Shown one piece after another: positions 12,301-24,506 of a stretch of 64,000 bases of DNA. The position numbers were made by a program, and so were the translations under genes. Under the pieces are notes generated by a model. It ran no database searches, was not told the origin of the DNA, and saw only the letters and a program-made list of their open reading frames with translations. The stretch spans positions 585,499 through 649,498 of the forward strand of contig MNCI01025002.1 of the NCBI GenBank assembly GCA_015680685.1. Reading direction: 5' to 3'. The stretch's first letter is position 1. Each line of letters starts with the position of its first letter. Origin of the DNA: Gnetum montanum (Eukaryota; Streptophyta; Gnetopsida; Gnetales; Gnetaceae).

Positions 12301-14440
12301 GATTAATAGATGTAATGTTTAACTTTAAAGTTTTGAATACCTTTTCTCATTAGTTAGTTATTTACACTTTGGCTAATGTTGGACCATGGAAAATTGATTA
12401 TTTCATTATTATTAATTATTTATTATAATTGTCACTGGAGCTTGTTTAAAAGGTTTAACTCTTGTAATTTAGTACTTAATAGTTGATTTTTCAGTTAAAC
12501 CTTTATGGGAGTAAGAAAAATCATAAAAAAATTTCTCTCAAAAGTGGTACATTTGTGGCCCCCATGATGAATAGCTTACCTCCAGTAGCTTTAGGGTCAA
12601 ATAAAAAAGTGATTTGGATAAATGGTTTGTGAGTTATGAACTTTAGAAGGTTCTTGGCTCTAAAAAATTGAAAAATTCCTTTGGCATTTATTAGAAAATG
12701 TAAAGTTTTCTAAGTGGGGTCATGCCTATTTATAGTATTTTTCCCTTACATAGATGGGGCCCAATATATGGGGCCTCGTATATGGGTTTGCTCCATTAAT
12801 AGGGCCCCATATATGGGGCCCATTGGCAAAAATTTTTAAAATTTGAATATCTCAAGAAATATAAGGAATTTTTCAATGAATTTAGGGTCTATGGAATCCT
12901 AGAAAAACCACGAATATGATCAAAGCATTGAAGAGGATCTTTGAAAGCTCAAAAATTGAAAAATTTGATGTAGAATGTATTTAATAAACAAAATATGTAA
13001 AGGAACACACGAGGTAATGTAGAAGATGGATGTACAAAATATTTTGCTTATGAGAATGCCTAGGGATAAGGTACTTAATGAACTCAACCAAGGAATATGC
13101 AAGTGGGTCCTCCCCATAGTAGACACATACCCTTTTAACCTTGCATAACTTGAACCTAAGGAATCTGTGGGCCCCATAGGTGACTAATGGTCGATGGAAG
13201 TTAAGAACCAAAACCTGAAATATTCTACCTACGTCAAACCAAGACATGGAACCAAGAACATGGACACTAGCAATGAGGTGAGTTATGGTCAACAAAGATG
13301 AATGATGGAGAAGGTGGAATAGAATTCTAAATTGAGGTCATGAGAAGTCCCTTATCAAGTTTATGTTTAAAATAACCTAAGAAGATCCATCCTTAGTCCA
13401 GATCAAAACCAACCTCTTTCAATGATTTCACATTATTACTCTAAGACCGATCCACCCCCTCAAGACACAAGAGTGCTTCCACAAAACAACCATAATTCCT
13501 TAAAGAGAAGAAAAGAGAAGTAGGAAGTGAAAGAGGACCTTATTTAGAGGAGACCTTCAAGCATGGGTAACATGTCTTTCTAGTCCCATAACCAGTGCTT
13601 GTAGCCCATTGATTTGTCTAATGGGTGTGCTTTGAATTTCCATCATGTTTTTTTTTTCTCTCTTTGGATGGGAACCATACCATGTAAGGACTTTATTTTA
13701 CTTCCTATAGTCGGTGACATGGAACAGTAAGTAGCTCATGAAAACACCTAAGCACTCAAGTAAGTAGAGAAGTACAAAGAGTATTAAGTCCCCTTGAAGT
13801 CACACCTTGTGCAAACCTTTGAATCCTTCCCAATTCCAAAAACTACCAAGGTCATAAATTTATTGAAAGTTGATTTAATGAAAAGAGACCTCAAACTTCC
13901 AAAACAAAGAAAACCATAGAGTTTGTGAATGGGTGGATATCATGGACTCACTGCCTATTCCATAAAAAGAAATCATAACTGATCCATCAGTACAAAAATT
14001 CAAAAATAGAAACCAAACATTAGTAAACAAAACATAAAGCACAAACCACCATTAGTAACAACTACAATACCACTACATCCTGTTGGAAATAAAGCACTTT
14101 TATTAGCCAAAATTTGAAAATCATACTCAAACAAAACAAAGTAAAATATATAAGAAAGTGTAAAATATCCAATAAAAATTCAAATGTACTAATAATGGTG
14201 TAAAACAAAAAATAGTGTAAAAATAGGAAAAATTTTGAAAATCAAAAAATTGTAAAATAAATAAATTGCAAAATCAAAACGTGGAAAACAAAAAATAGAA
14301 AAACTAAGGAGCCATATGGATGATTTGCATGGATGGCCATCTCCCATACAACTAAGTTGGAAAGAGGAGATCTGAAAAATTGAACATGGTTATCCATTTG
14401 TTGAGGCATTCGTTGCATTAGCTTTCTTAGGCTCATGGAA
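12301..14440 (-). other. Spacer of element A with internal promoter-like module
   Basis: No coding frame. TATTTATA at 12727-12734 (minus-strand TATA-like) is followed by a cluster of GGGGCC/ATATAT palindromes, including a perfect 20-bp palindrome at 12802-12821. This is the same order as in the LTRs of the family, and it lies just upstream of the accessory ORF. The region 14080-14290 is an A-rich word repeat like that of element C at 3060-3310. Confidence 0.5.
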
Positions 14441-14652
14441 AAGGTTTACTTATTGGATGTTGAACAACTACTTTTTATTTGGGCTCTCAGGTTTGTATAT
14501 GGTCATGGCCTCAGAAGGAAAGGTTTCATCAATTATATAAGGTCCTTCCCACAATGTTTGGACTTTGGTGGATTCCAGTAGAGAACCTTATCTCTTGATT
14601 TAAATTTTACTTTTTATATTCTAAGGTCATGTCATTATTTTCTAAATGCCTT
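14441..14652 (-). pseudogene. C-terminal end of integrase region of element A
   Basis: This is minus-strand pol sequence cut off by OG1. It ends at the GCCTT target site and resumes at 46250. The short stretch carries no diagnostic motif of its own. It is assigned by continuity with the integrase/RT remnant at 46250-48900. Confidence 0.5.
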
Positions 14653-15273
14653 TGAAACACCGTGAAAATTGTGAGTCGGCCTCAGGCGAAGATTCGCGAT
14701 TCAGACAAAAGTACATGACAGAATTCCAAAAAGAAGAACAAGGCAGGGCAAGGCAAAGAGGCGCGCGGCATCAAGACTTTGGTTTCCTTTCGCAGATTTC
14801 TTATCTTACTATGTTTTCCGTCTTTACGCTATAGTATGCAATGTAGCGCAATCACGCTCAGCGTAACATAGTCTGACATTAGAGCGGTTTACTTCAGCAG
14901 ATTTGGCAAAGTCTAAGGCCTAAACAGCGTAATATGCGACCTCTCGTGTATTCTGCTAAGTCTTTTGTCCAAGGGCAGATTTACGCTCTGTTATGCAAGG
15001 CAGCGTAACAAGCTTTGGAAATCTCAAAAAAGGATCCAAAGGAAGCGCAACAGGTCAAGTTACGCTCGTTACACAACGCAACGTACGCAGCGTAATCCAT
15101 CGCCAAGTTAACCATTGTTTACACTTCACTACGCTTGGTAGCGTAAACCAGCGTAAAGCAACTTGAGTCCCTTACTTGTGTGCTTTATTACGCCCTCGCA
15201 CGCGACGCAATGCGTACAAGTGTAATGTAGCCCAAAATCAATTGAGACATGCCTGATCCAGATTTGTCATCCA

Positions 15274-15307
15274 TACGCACAATACGCAGATGCGCGTATT
15301 GTGCGTA
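15274..15307. promoter_or_regulatory. LTR hairpin, 14-bp perfect arms
   Basis: Left arm TACGCACAATACGC (15274-15287), a 6-base loop, and right arm GCGTATTGTGCGTA (15294-15307) are exact reverse complements. The equivalent position in the OG2 left LTR (23829-23861) keeps 13 of 14 pairs with a different loop. The 3' copies of both elements have lost pairs through transitions. It lies about 100-130 bases upstream of the TATA-like site. Confidence 0.75.
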
Positions 15308-15406
15308 GTCACAAATTTCAATACGAGGACAGTCAAGTCAACGATCTTCTGAAGGGTTTGAAACACGTGTCATCACAGCCGTGCCTTCTTCATGTATTGT
15401 CAAACC

Positions 15407-15414
15407 TCTAAATA
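15407..15414 (+). promoter_or_regulatory. LTR TATA box (mutated)
   Basis: TCTAAATA stands here where the 3' LTR has TATAAATA (45457-45464) and OG2 has TATAAATA on its strand. One transition has weakened the box in this copy. It is the likely core promoter for the genomic RNA. Confidence 0.6.
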
Positions 15415-16198
15415 TCCCAGTTGGCGAAGAAAAAAAACACGGAGAAGACATGGAGACAAAGAGAAAGAGCAGCATTTTCTGGCAATCATTTGGCAGCACT
15501 ATCTTTCCACAGAGACAGGAGACATTTTTTCTTGAGCATTAGCAGCAGGAGTGATTACCTCTTTGGCGAAGACACAACTTTCTCCATTAGTGATCGTCGG
15601 CAGTTTTGAGCAAAGACTACCTAAGGCAAAAGGAGCAGATCCGAGATCAAGAGATCATCTGGTGTGGTTTGTGAGTTTCTATTGGTTAGAAGTAGTTGAT
15701 CAATAGATGTCAGAACTTGACCTTCCTTGCATCCCATCTCTGGCCTACGAGGTAGATCGGACTCCATTTTGTATTTCTGCTTAGACAGTTTTCCTTGTTA
15801 TTTTGTGTTTGCTTCACATAAGGCAATCGAGGTCTCCCCAGTGTAACGTGATATACAAAGTATTCATTTTTTTGGGTCAAACCCATGGATCTTGAAATCA
15901 CGCATTTCTCTTGTATTTGATTCCTATTACCGTGTTAGCATTATCATCGTTATAACTCATCTGCATTGTTTTTCTCTCATTTTTGCGACCTGTCGAATCA
16001 AATCATTCCATGCAACATCCATAATCTCCATCAGTTTACTGATTTAATAAGTCCCTGTCTGATCGACAAGACCATTCAAGGCACTACGGATTCGTTTTCT
16101 TTTCCAACACAACCCTCGCACGGATCTGTGGTTAAGACTGTTTACATGGATTTTGTTTGGTATTCCAGCTGTCGACATTTTCCGTCATTACAGTTTTC

Positions 16199-16215
16199 TG
16201 GCGCTAGAAGGAGGG
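16199..16215 (+). other. Primer-binding site of OG1
   Basis: TGGCGCTAGAAGGAGGG lies six bases (GTTTTC) after the LTR end. OG2 has TGGAGCTAGAAGGAGGG in the same place with the same six-base spacer. The donor tRNA was not identified. The site differs from the tRNA-Asp type of the Athila-like elements here. Confidence 0.65.
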
Positions 16216-16452
16216 CCTAGGCTCCGATTCGTATTTTTTACGGGTAGCCCTGTTAGCGATCTATACCCGCGTTGCCAAAAAACATGAACGTAATACCTCT
16301 ACGGAAGTTTACGAAAGTTCGTGTGGTGTAGATCGGTTACTTTAACGATTCCTCTGGAATCCTACAGGGTAGAAAGCCTAAACGCGATCTTCTTTGCCCA
16401 TCGTTTTTTCTCTTAGATTTAGTCGTTTATTGTCACCTAATCTACTTGATCA

Positions 16453-19392
16453 ATGGATCCATCTTACACAAACACAACCACCATGGTCGCCGCTGACTTG
16501 GGTGCCACATCTGTGAACCTTATCGCTATTACCAGGCCAGCTCCTAGTGCAACAGGACCTCAGGGACCATCGCATCAGTCATTGAGGTTACAGGGCAAAG
16601 ACCCAATATTTACTGCCGTGACCCCTGAGGAATACAACTTTATCTGCGTCAAGATCCAGGCAAAGCTTGCCCTTAGCCGAGCCGAAATCGAGGCGAAGCG
16701 AAATTTCGAGATGATCCATCGAGGGGGTCAAGATTTCACCCCAACAACCTATGACATCATCCCTTTAACAGACCAGCAACATGAAATTATAACATAGTTG
16801 GTCATGGCAAAAAGCCAAGCTGCACAGGCTATGAAGGAACCCCAAAATGGGGAGGAAGAAGATGATGAGTTTGCGGCCCAGTCTGAGCACTCATATCACA
16901 CTCTTAGTCCCCATACTTACGTCAACCCATTATTCCCTCTTAATGGAGAAGTTGCCTCGCTCAATCCGGCCATGACCACACAAACGCACATCCCTATCAT
17001 TCCGCAAGGCACTGCGCATCCATTTGGGCTGCAAGTGCAAATACCCCACAATAACATGGGGGCGGCTTCCTCACCACGTGTACTTAGCATTCCGGCGGTG
17101 GTTCCAGCAGCCACCGTGCCCCATTTTATCCTGCAGATCCAACCCCAAACCATATCCACAACTCGCCCGATGCAAACCTTATCGTTGCCGCCCCCTCCAA
17201 CCCTACAGATCACCGCTGTCGTGCAGCCACAGATACCTGTCCAGCAGCCTACCGCAAGTCAGTGGACCTACCCCGCGGCACAACACAACTAGTCTGCAGT
17301 GTACGGTGTGCAACCCTCGGTGGCATCCGCAATGCATATTCAGCAAGTGATTCTACAATATCCCTATCCTTATCCCGCGCAGCCGGTGGTGGCCAATCTC
17401 TCTTCCCAAACCGGTGGATGGTGGTCTTCACAGGCACCCCTGCCTGCAGGGATCCCTGCCCCACCATCTGTTGGCCAAACCATCCCACCATTTCCACTGC
17501 CTGGCCTTGCTTTCCCAGGTCAGCCCCCTGCTCCTCCTACACAGACACCTCCAGCAACAAGTCTGGACCAAGCCTTTCTACTTATTCAAACCCTCACCGA
17601 GCAGGTTAGGCATCTTAAGGCCGCTGGCTCAGACACTGTACAAATCATGGACTTTTACCAAGATGATCCCATTAGTCCAGTGGTCCCCATGTTGTCGTTG
17701 CCACTAGGGATGTCCTTACCTCATTTTACCAAGTATAATGGGGAGGGGGATCCTAACGCTCACTTAGTCACCTTTAGATCCGAATCCTTGTTGTTGCAAC
17801 AGTGGCCTCACACGATTATCCGCGTCTTTGCTATGTCGTTGATAGGGAAAGCTCTAGATTGGTATCGAACCCTCCCACGCTCTTCCATTTCAACCTTGGA
17901 AGAGCTTCTGACACAATTCATGATCCACTTTAAATACAACTTAAAGCTGGAAGTCACATTAGCTCAACTTATGGGAGTGAAACAAGACCCTCTCGAACCA
18001 GTCCAGAAGTTTATACAGCGCTGGAATGCTACTTTAAATGAAATCTGTGAGCCAATCACGGACTCACATTTACTGGCCATCTTCAAAGGAGCAGTCAATG
18101 ACTTTATCAAGTCAAAGCTGTATTATCTTTCCCCCAACTCCTTACATCAGGTGTTCGCTCAAATTAGAAGCATCCAAGATGCTGCGGAGGCCAGCAAAGA
18201 CCCGGCGTATGTCGCCTACAAAAATGCTCACAACAAAGGCAAGGACAAAGGTAAAGCGACAACAACGATAGTGGCTGCACTAGCTGAGGGCACAAAGAAC
18301 AAGAACAAGAAAGCACCTGCGACGTCTCCTGAGACCACGGCCAGTGTAGGTAGCACCAGCCAAGACACAACTGCCCCTGAAGGCTCCCCCCAGCCAAAAC
18401 CAAACTTTGAGCGTAAAGATCGCTCAAAGTATACAGCCCTGCCTGTAAAACATTCAGAACTGTTGAAACAATTGTTAGGGGCTAGATACATTCAACCCAA
18501 AAGAGTATCCGAAGAAGCTCTGAAGCGTCACAGACGTCATTGTGAACTGCTGAAGAATCCTTCTTTAGCCCTGCCTAATGAGCCATCAGTTCCAAAATCT
18601 TTCAGGCTAGACCGTTTCTGTGACTACCACCAGTTGTGTGGTCACGACATAGATTACTGCTGGGCATTGAAGGACAACATTCAATGCATGATCGACGACG
18701 GTCATCTAAAACTAGATGGCAGTAGTCTGACGTGCCCGGAAAATCAAGTATTGCACATGTATAAAGATCCATTGAATGCAAACAACGCACCCTATACAAT
18801 CAATGTGGTGAGTACGGACAGTGAGAGGAAAGTACCACCCAAACAACCTTTTGTTTTGCGTGTACCTACCAACTCACAACAGGGGGGAAGCCTTTCATCG
18901 ACAGCCAGTAGCGTCTCAAGGCCACCATTCATCATTCGGGCACCTTCTCAGAATACCACTCAGCCACGTAGTAACAACCAAGCCGCGGCCTCATCCGCAC
19001 CCACACCTAGGGCACCCTTCATTCTCAGGGCGCCAAAACCACCGGCTGCTCCTCTCACGCAGGGGCAGACCTCTAATCAAAATCGCCAACCACCACCTGA
19101 CAAACAAAAGGGAGAGGATACATCTGTTAGCGCCACAAAGGACCACTCTACGCTCGGCTTCCCTAAGCTTAGGCCCCTCGGTCTGTGCCTTCGCCTGTAC
19201 CTCAGAGGCAGGATAAAAGTGCAGAAACGTAACCACCTCCTCTCGGCGAGAAAAAGAACAACCCCCCGACTGACATCATTCGACCTCGGGAGATTCGTCT
19301 CTTGGGACGAATGGAAGAAGGCAAGGGGAATAAACAACCTAGCTGAGAGAAGAACCTCCTCGACGCGTTTACGCAGGTTAAACGGGCTCTAA
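16453..19392 (+). pseudogene. gag of OG1
   Basis: One long frame starts at ATG 16453 (MDPSYTNTTTM). It has in-frame stops at 16795 (TAG, where OG2 has Gln) and 17290 (TAG, where OG2 has Gln). The retrotransposon gag core is at about 17720-18190, with HFTKYNGEGDPNAHLVTF and ALDWYRTLP. A Cys/His motif, CDYHQLCGHDIDYC, sits near 18620. The N-terminal third is rich in Pro, Gln and Thr. A frameshift near 19175 puts the last about 70 codons in a wrong frame compared with OG2, so the link to protease is broken. It forms the capsid of virus-like particles and binds RNA. Confidence 0.85.
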
Positions 19393-19407
19393 AACAAAAA
19401 AAATACA

Positions 19408-20244
19408 ATGCTGAGCCTCTATGACCTGCTCATGACATCCCGAGAACATCGCGAGGCTATGGTCCGCATGCTGACATCCATACCTGTGGACAAAAGCTTA
19501 CTAGCGGAGGAGGAAGCGATACACGCTGTCATGTTTCCTTCCGAAGCTGAGCAACCTAAGCCTACCTCGCTGACTTTTCATGATAAATCCATCAAAGATG
19601 ATCCTAAAAAGGGTCAAGTGACAACTGAACCCATGTTCATCACCATTCGGGTCGGTCAGTACCTGATCCGGAGAGTACATGTGGACGACGGCGTAGCTGC
19701 AAACGTCATTCCTTATCCCATTGTGGATAGGTTGGGTCTGGTCGACCAGCTCATTCCCACGATGACAACATGCGTAAAGTCGTTCAATGGAGCAAGGGTT
19801 CAGGTCAAGGGGATGGTGCGTATCGAGTTTGTGGCAGGAGATCAATTCCCAATGGATGCCATATTCCTAGTCGTCGAGGAGATGCCTGGGTTTAACTTGA
19901 TCTTAGGGAGGTCCTGGTTAGCCCAGTTGAGGGCAGTTTCATCACCGATACATCAAGAAATACACCTACCTTACGCAGGAGGGGAGGTCATAATACGCTG
20001 CGATGAAATCACCCCCAGGACTGTCAACAACATTGAGGAAGAACGGGGTTCGGAGATAGAAACATCGGATGATCAAACCCATCTCCAAATCCCTCAACAA
20101 ATCGAAACCAATGATGACAGTTTAGCCTGGGCCAACCTGCCATTTCAGGATGGCGGCATGGAAGAGTCAGACTGTAAACCCCTCCGTCCTTACACAACAC
20201 TGAACGTAAAGGCCGTTAAGAAACAATTGCGAATTAGCAGCTGA
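19408..20244 (+). pseudogene. Aspartic protease of OG1
   Basis: The retropepsin-like domain has VDDGVAANVI near 19683, where D-x-G is the expected catalytic motif, and later FNLILGRSWL at about 19890. The homologous OG2 frame reads VNNGAATNVI, so OG1 keeps the Asp that OG2 lost. In the parental element it was probably fused to gag, since OG2 shows gag and protease in one frame apart from a single stop. After the domain comes an acidic tail ending near KQLRISS. It would process the Gag-Pol polyprotein. Confidence 0.75.
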
Positions 20245-20721
20245 ACTGAATGGCATTTACGCACATTATCAGGTTCCTTACCAATTATCGTTGTTTACGC
20301 TTAGCAGCCGTTTTCGCTCAATGCATATTTATGTTATAGAAATTTTCAATGTTTATGCTTGTCATTCCTTCCTCACGCTATTACATTTCTGTTATGTACA
20401 CATTTACATCTTTTGATCACTTTAGCCCAAATACGCAAAAAAAAAATATACATCACCATCAATTACGCTCTATGCATTACGTAATTGGCCTGCAACAACC
20501 TTAAACTAGCCGTGGCCCACAATGGCCTAAAACTAGCAATTTCATTCTGTCGCAACATAACTTAGGCAAAATTGTTAACAACTACGCTTACGCTTTGCAG
20601 ATAAAAACGCAAGAGACAAAAATTAAAATAGACATTTAAAGACAAAAACCTTATAGCTAGTCTTTCAATCATTCGCATAACCATTGTTGACAACAACCAA
20701 TAAACCACGCGTAAATCAAAA
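20245..20721. other. Spacer between protease and antisense gene (OG1)
   Basis: About 480 bases with no coding frame. It contains several TTACGC/TACGCA words and, at 20490-20540, two diverged reverse copies of the GGCC...TTAAACTAGC motif that OG2 carries at 33486-33560. It is the convergent 3' ends region of gag-pro and the antisense gene. Confidence 0.6.
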
Positions 20722-23030
20722 TTACGCATCCCCTTTGATGCCACTGTCACCAGTATCTCTCAAATCCAGTTCTAGTCCTAATAAATCATCCTCTAGTGGG
20801 CCTTCTCTTCTGGGAAGTATTCCTTCGTGAAGAATCCCCTCCTCATGAGATTCTTGCTCTTGCACCGGCTCCGCAGGAGGATGCTCTTCATCACTACGCC
20901 CCTCTTCTTGTACCTGTTCCTCAGCTGACTCCCCTTCCCTATCCTCTTCGGGTACCTAGATACAGAAAACATATTAGCAAGATAAAACTTGACAATGCAA
21001 TTAGAAAATCTAGACTTAGTCATGATTAAACTTACTCGCGATGGCCCTGCTTCCACAGCAAAGGGAAGCTTTTCCAAGCTGGCCCACAGACGCTCCATGA
21101 TTTCATCTTCCGTCAGGTCAGACCACACTTCATCTCCTAGAGCAGCTTCAGCTTTCACTTTCCATTTCTCCACGCTAGTCCAGCCAGGAGGGTCAGGGAA
21201 GAAAGTAGGAATGGTAGTCTGGCCCCTGGGGAGAGTCACCTCCCTTTCCGGAGATGCACTTACAGTCACCTGCTCTTGAAACTTCTTGAAGGCTTCGGAT
21301 GCCCCAATGACATCCAGGAAGACTCGCAAGGATTGGGCCTCAACGGCAGAATCACGATAATGTTGACGATAAGCGATACTCTCAAGCTTATACAAATGCT
21401 TATGGTCCTTTTCCTTCTGCCTCCATTCCTGCACACTTACACAGTAATTCCTCCAGTCTTGGCTTTTCTAAGCTAACAGCTCTATCTGCATCTGCTTCTC
21501 CACCAACGCCCGACCGGTTTGCACGCTGTTCTTAATGATGGTCTAATAACGGGAGTAGTCAATAACAGCGATACGCCAGTCCTCGTCACCTGTTTCCCGT
21601 GCCTGTAGGAACTCGCATCGAGACTTTAGGTCCCCGATCTCTTTGGTCAGATACTCATTCTTCTCCTTTAACCTCTGCACCCTTTTCTAGAGGTTCTCAT
21701 TTACACCCTTACTCTCCCATAAGGAGCGTGTCGAGCGTAATGCACATTTACGCATCTCTTCATAAATGTGATGTGGCATGACTGCCCCATCAAATGGAGG
21801 CTCCACTGTGTCCAAATCAATGGGCTTAGTTGGGTCCCATCGAAGGCGAGCTCCTAACAGCAAACATTGTCAATATATATGATACATTACCACTGTACAA
21901 TAATATAAACTTTTTATAACTACAACGTACCAGCCTCAGGATCGATGTGCTCGAGACGCTCGATCATGTCGCTGACAACGCCTTCCATGAAGGCGAACTT
22001 GTCGAGAAAGTCTCTCCACGCTCTGCTCACAGCGACGGACGTAGAAGTAGCCTCTTCTCCTGTAGAGTAGTTAAGTTAGAAACTCTAATTATTAATAGAA
22101 TTCTACAAAGTTGCCAACACACCCATTACCTCTACCAGTGACACTGGGAAGCCCGCCAACATCTTCCGCCTCCTTTCTCTCTTCACGCACAAGAGTCTGT
22201 GCGTCATTCGTCCCAACAGTTGGGGCCTCCTCATGAACAAGAATCTGTGCATGGCTCACCCTAACAGTTGGGGTCTCTTTTTCCAAAATCAGGGCCCCTT
22301 CCCCACAACTTAATATCATTGCCCTTGTTTCAGGGGTCAGCTGCTCCGTAACTTTTTCTGGTCACATCATAGAATACGCTTAATACAATTTAAAATATTC
22401 TAACTAAACATTCTGTAATACAACTGTCGATTCACTTCTTTCACACTTACCAGGCGGAGGTTTACTCCGCTGAACCCTGACTCTCACGGTTTGACCAGTG
22501 CCACTCCCAAGCTCAGCAGAGGCCTCGGTTATACGAAGCCTTTTACGCCGAGCTGTAGGTTCTACAATTTCCGATGCCAAACGTTTCCCTCGTGAGGCAT
22601 CGCCAGGGTAAGTAGGCATTATCCCGCCTATACTGTCAGGGCCTCGCATTCGAGACGCCACCAGATATCTGGTCATTATAGATAAAGAGTCTCCAATCAC
22701 TTACGGGGAATCCTGTCCACGCATAGTACTGAAAATGTGGGTAATCCAAGGTCTGGATAGCTGGTCTCGATCTTGCAGCACCCAGATCCCATTCCTTTGG
22801 ATAACCAAGAATTCAGCAAAACACCAAAGGCAAGCTATGAAGAAGGCGTAATGCACGTTGAAACAAAACTCGAGCTTCATGCCAAAATCGCCCAAACCCT
22901 TGCAACAGCGCAAGGTTTGTCCTCGACAACGGCGATAGACGCATCCCATTAAACCCTCGTCTTAACGCGAGGTCCATAATATAAAACCCTCGTTTACACG
23001 AAACAACACTACAGAAATAAACACTGCTGA
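20722..23030 (-). pseudogene. Antisense gene of OG1, exons 4 (tail) to 8
   Basis: It is the homologue of the OG2 antisense gene. Exons by comparison are 8 (20722-20955), 7 (21036-21853, 818 nt), 6 (21931-22059), 5 (22136-22357) and the tail of 4 (22451-about 22880). Introns keep GT at donors 22450, 22135, 21930 and 21035 and AG at acceptors. Exon 7 is two bases longer than in OG2, which restores frame. Exon 5 has two 16-residue repeats against three in OG2. Intron 1 (to about 22881) joins directly to exon 4, so the HAD-like part (exons 2, 3 and most of 4) is deleted. In-frame stops occur in exon 4 and exon 7. Intron 1 continues beyond OG2 to exon 1 at 38970-39088. Confidence 0.75.
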
Positions 23031-24489
23031 TGTAACGATGGAAAATGTCGGCAGCTGGAAAATGCCGAACAAATTCCGTGTACACAGTTCTAACCACGGA
23101 TCCGTGCGAGGACTATGCTGGAAAAATGAATCCGCGGCACCCTGAATGGTCTTGTCGATCAGACAGGGACTTACTAATCAGTAAACCGATGAATATCTTG
23201 TGAAAATGATCTGATTCGAGGAATCGCAAAAACGAGAAGAAAACGATGTAGGATGAATTGCAACGATGATAACGCTAAACACGATAAGAGGAGGCTAACA
23301 TAAAAGAAACACGTAGTTTCAAGATCTACGCTTTGCCTTGAAAGATATATATTTTATATATTTCGTTACACTGGGAAGACCCCGATTACTGGATGTGAAG
23401 CAAGCACAAAACAACAAGAAAACTGTCCAAACAGAAGTCCGATCTACCTCATGGGCTAAAGCCGGGATGCAAGGAAGGTCAAGCTCTGACGTCTACCGAT
23501 CAACTGTTTCTGACCAATAGAGTCTTTCCCAGCAGAACGATTACTCCTGTCGCCGGTGCTCAAAGCGAACTGTGCTCTATTTCTGCTGTAAGGTGATGCC
23601 GTCGACAATTGCCAAAGCGCTGCTCTCTGTATCTCTGCTCAAAAGTGATTAATGCTCCAGTGCTCAGAAAAATGTCTTTGCTTCTCTGATTTTCCAACCT
23701 CTGTATCTTTGTCAACTGGGGTATTTATAGGCTGTGACGCTCCATGGAAAAGGCGCAACCCTGATGACGTGTGTCCCAAGTGTTTCGGGCACTGTTGGTT
23801 TGACCATTTTTGCATCAAACCTCATGACTACGCACAATACGCTCGTTCGCGTATTGTGCGTGTGAAGAAGAGGTGCACGTCGGGCATGTCTCAACTGTCT
23901 TTGGGTTATATTACGCTCATTCACGTTGCGTTGCGTGCACGAGCGTAACGTAACATGGAAACAATGGATTCAAGCTGTTTTACGCTTTCTTACGCAGCCG
24001 CGCGTAGTGAAGCGTAAACAATGTCTAGTTTGGCGACGCAATACGCTACGATATGCTACGTTGCGTGATGAGCGTATGATGAGCAATCGTACTTTCTTGG
24101 ACTTTGCCTTTGATTGCTTTGGAGCTCATTATGCTGCCGTGCGTAGCAAAGCGAAAACCTGGCCTTGAACAAAAGATTTAGCAAAATGCACAAGAAGTCG
24201 CATATCACGCTGCTTAAGCTTCTCCCTATGTCGAAGCAACTATTCTTCTGATGCCAGACTATGTTTAAGAAAAATCACGCTAAGCGCCATTACGCTACGT
24301 TGCGTGATATAGCATAAAACAGAAAAAGCATAGAAAGATTAGGAATCTGCACAAGAAGTCATGGACTCGATGCTATGCACCTCTTGGTGTTGCTCTGTCT
24401 TAGTCTCCCTTCTGGAATTCTAACATGCGCCCTTGCTTGAATTGCGAATCTTTGCCTGAGGCCGACTCGCAATTTTTCACGGTGTTTCA
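23031..24489 (-). repeat. 3' LTR of OG2 (1459 bp)
   Basis: It repeats 37476-38934, the differences being nearly all transitions. Minus-strand TATAAATA lies at 23722-23729. The TACGC hairpin is at 23829-23861. The region 23880-24080 is very dense in GCGTAA/TTACGC words. Confidence 0.92.
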
Positions 24490-24506
24490 ATGGCCCCTCT
24501 TTGTTG
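24490..24506 (-). other. Polypurine tract of OG2
   Basis: The minus strand reads CAACAAAGAGGGGCCAT, immediately before the LTR. The identical sequence occurs before the OG1 3' LTR (44684-44700), so it is a conserved plus-strand primer. Confidence 0.8.

Larger units (their letters stand above)
14653..16192 (+). repeat. 5' LTR of OG1 (1540 bp)
   Basis: A direct repeat of 44701-46244. By eye the two differ by a few per cent, mostly transitions. The first about 800 bases are dense in TTACGC/GCGTAA words. A perfect hairpin lies at 15274-15307 and a TATA-like site at 15407. It ends TTACA. Confidence 0.92.

Noticed and set aside
23652-24168. Frames inside the OG2 3' LTR (also 38136-38613)
   Set aside because: They lie in LTR sequence full of TACGC words. 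Retention in both LTRs only reflects the identity of the two copies at insertion.
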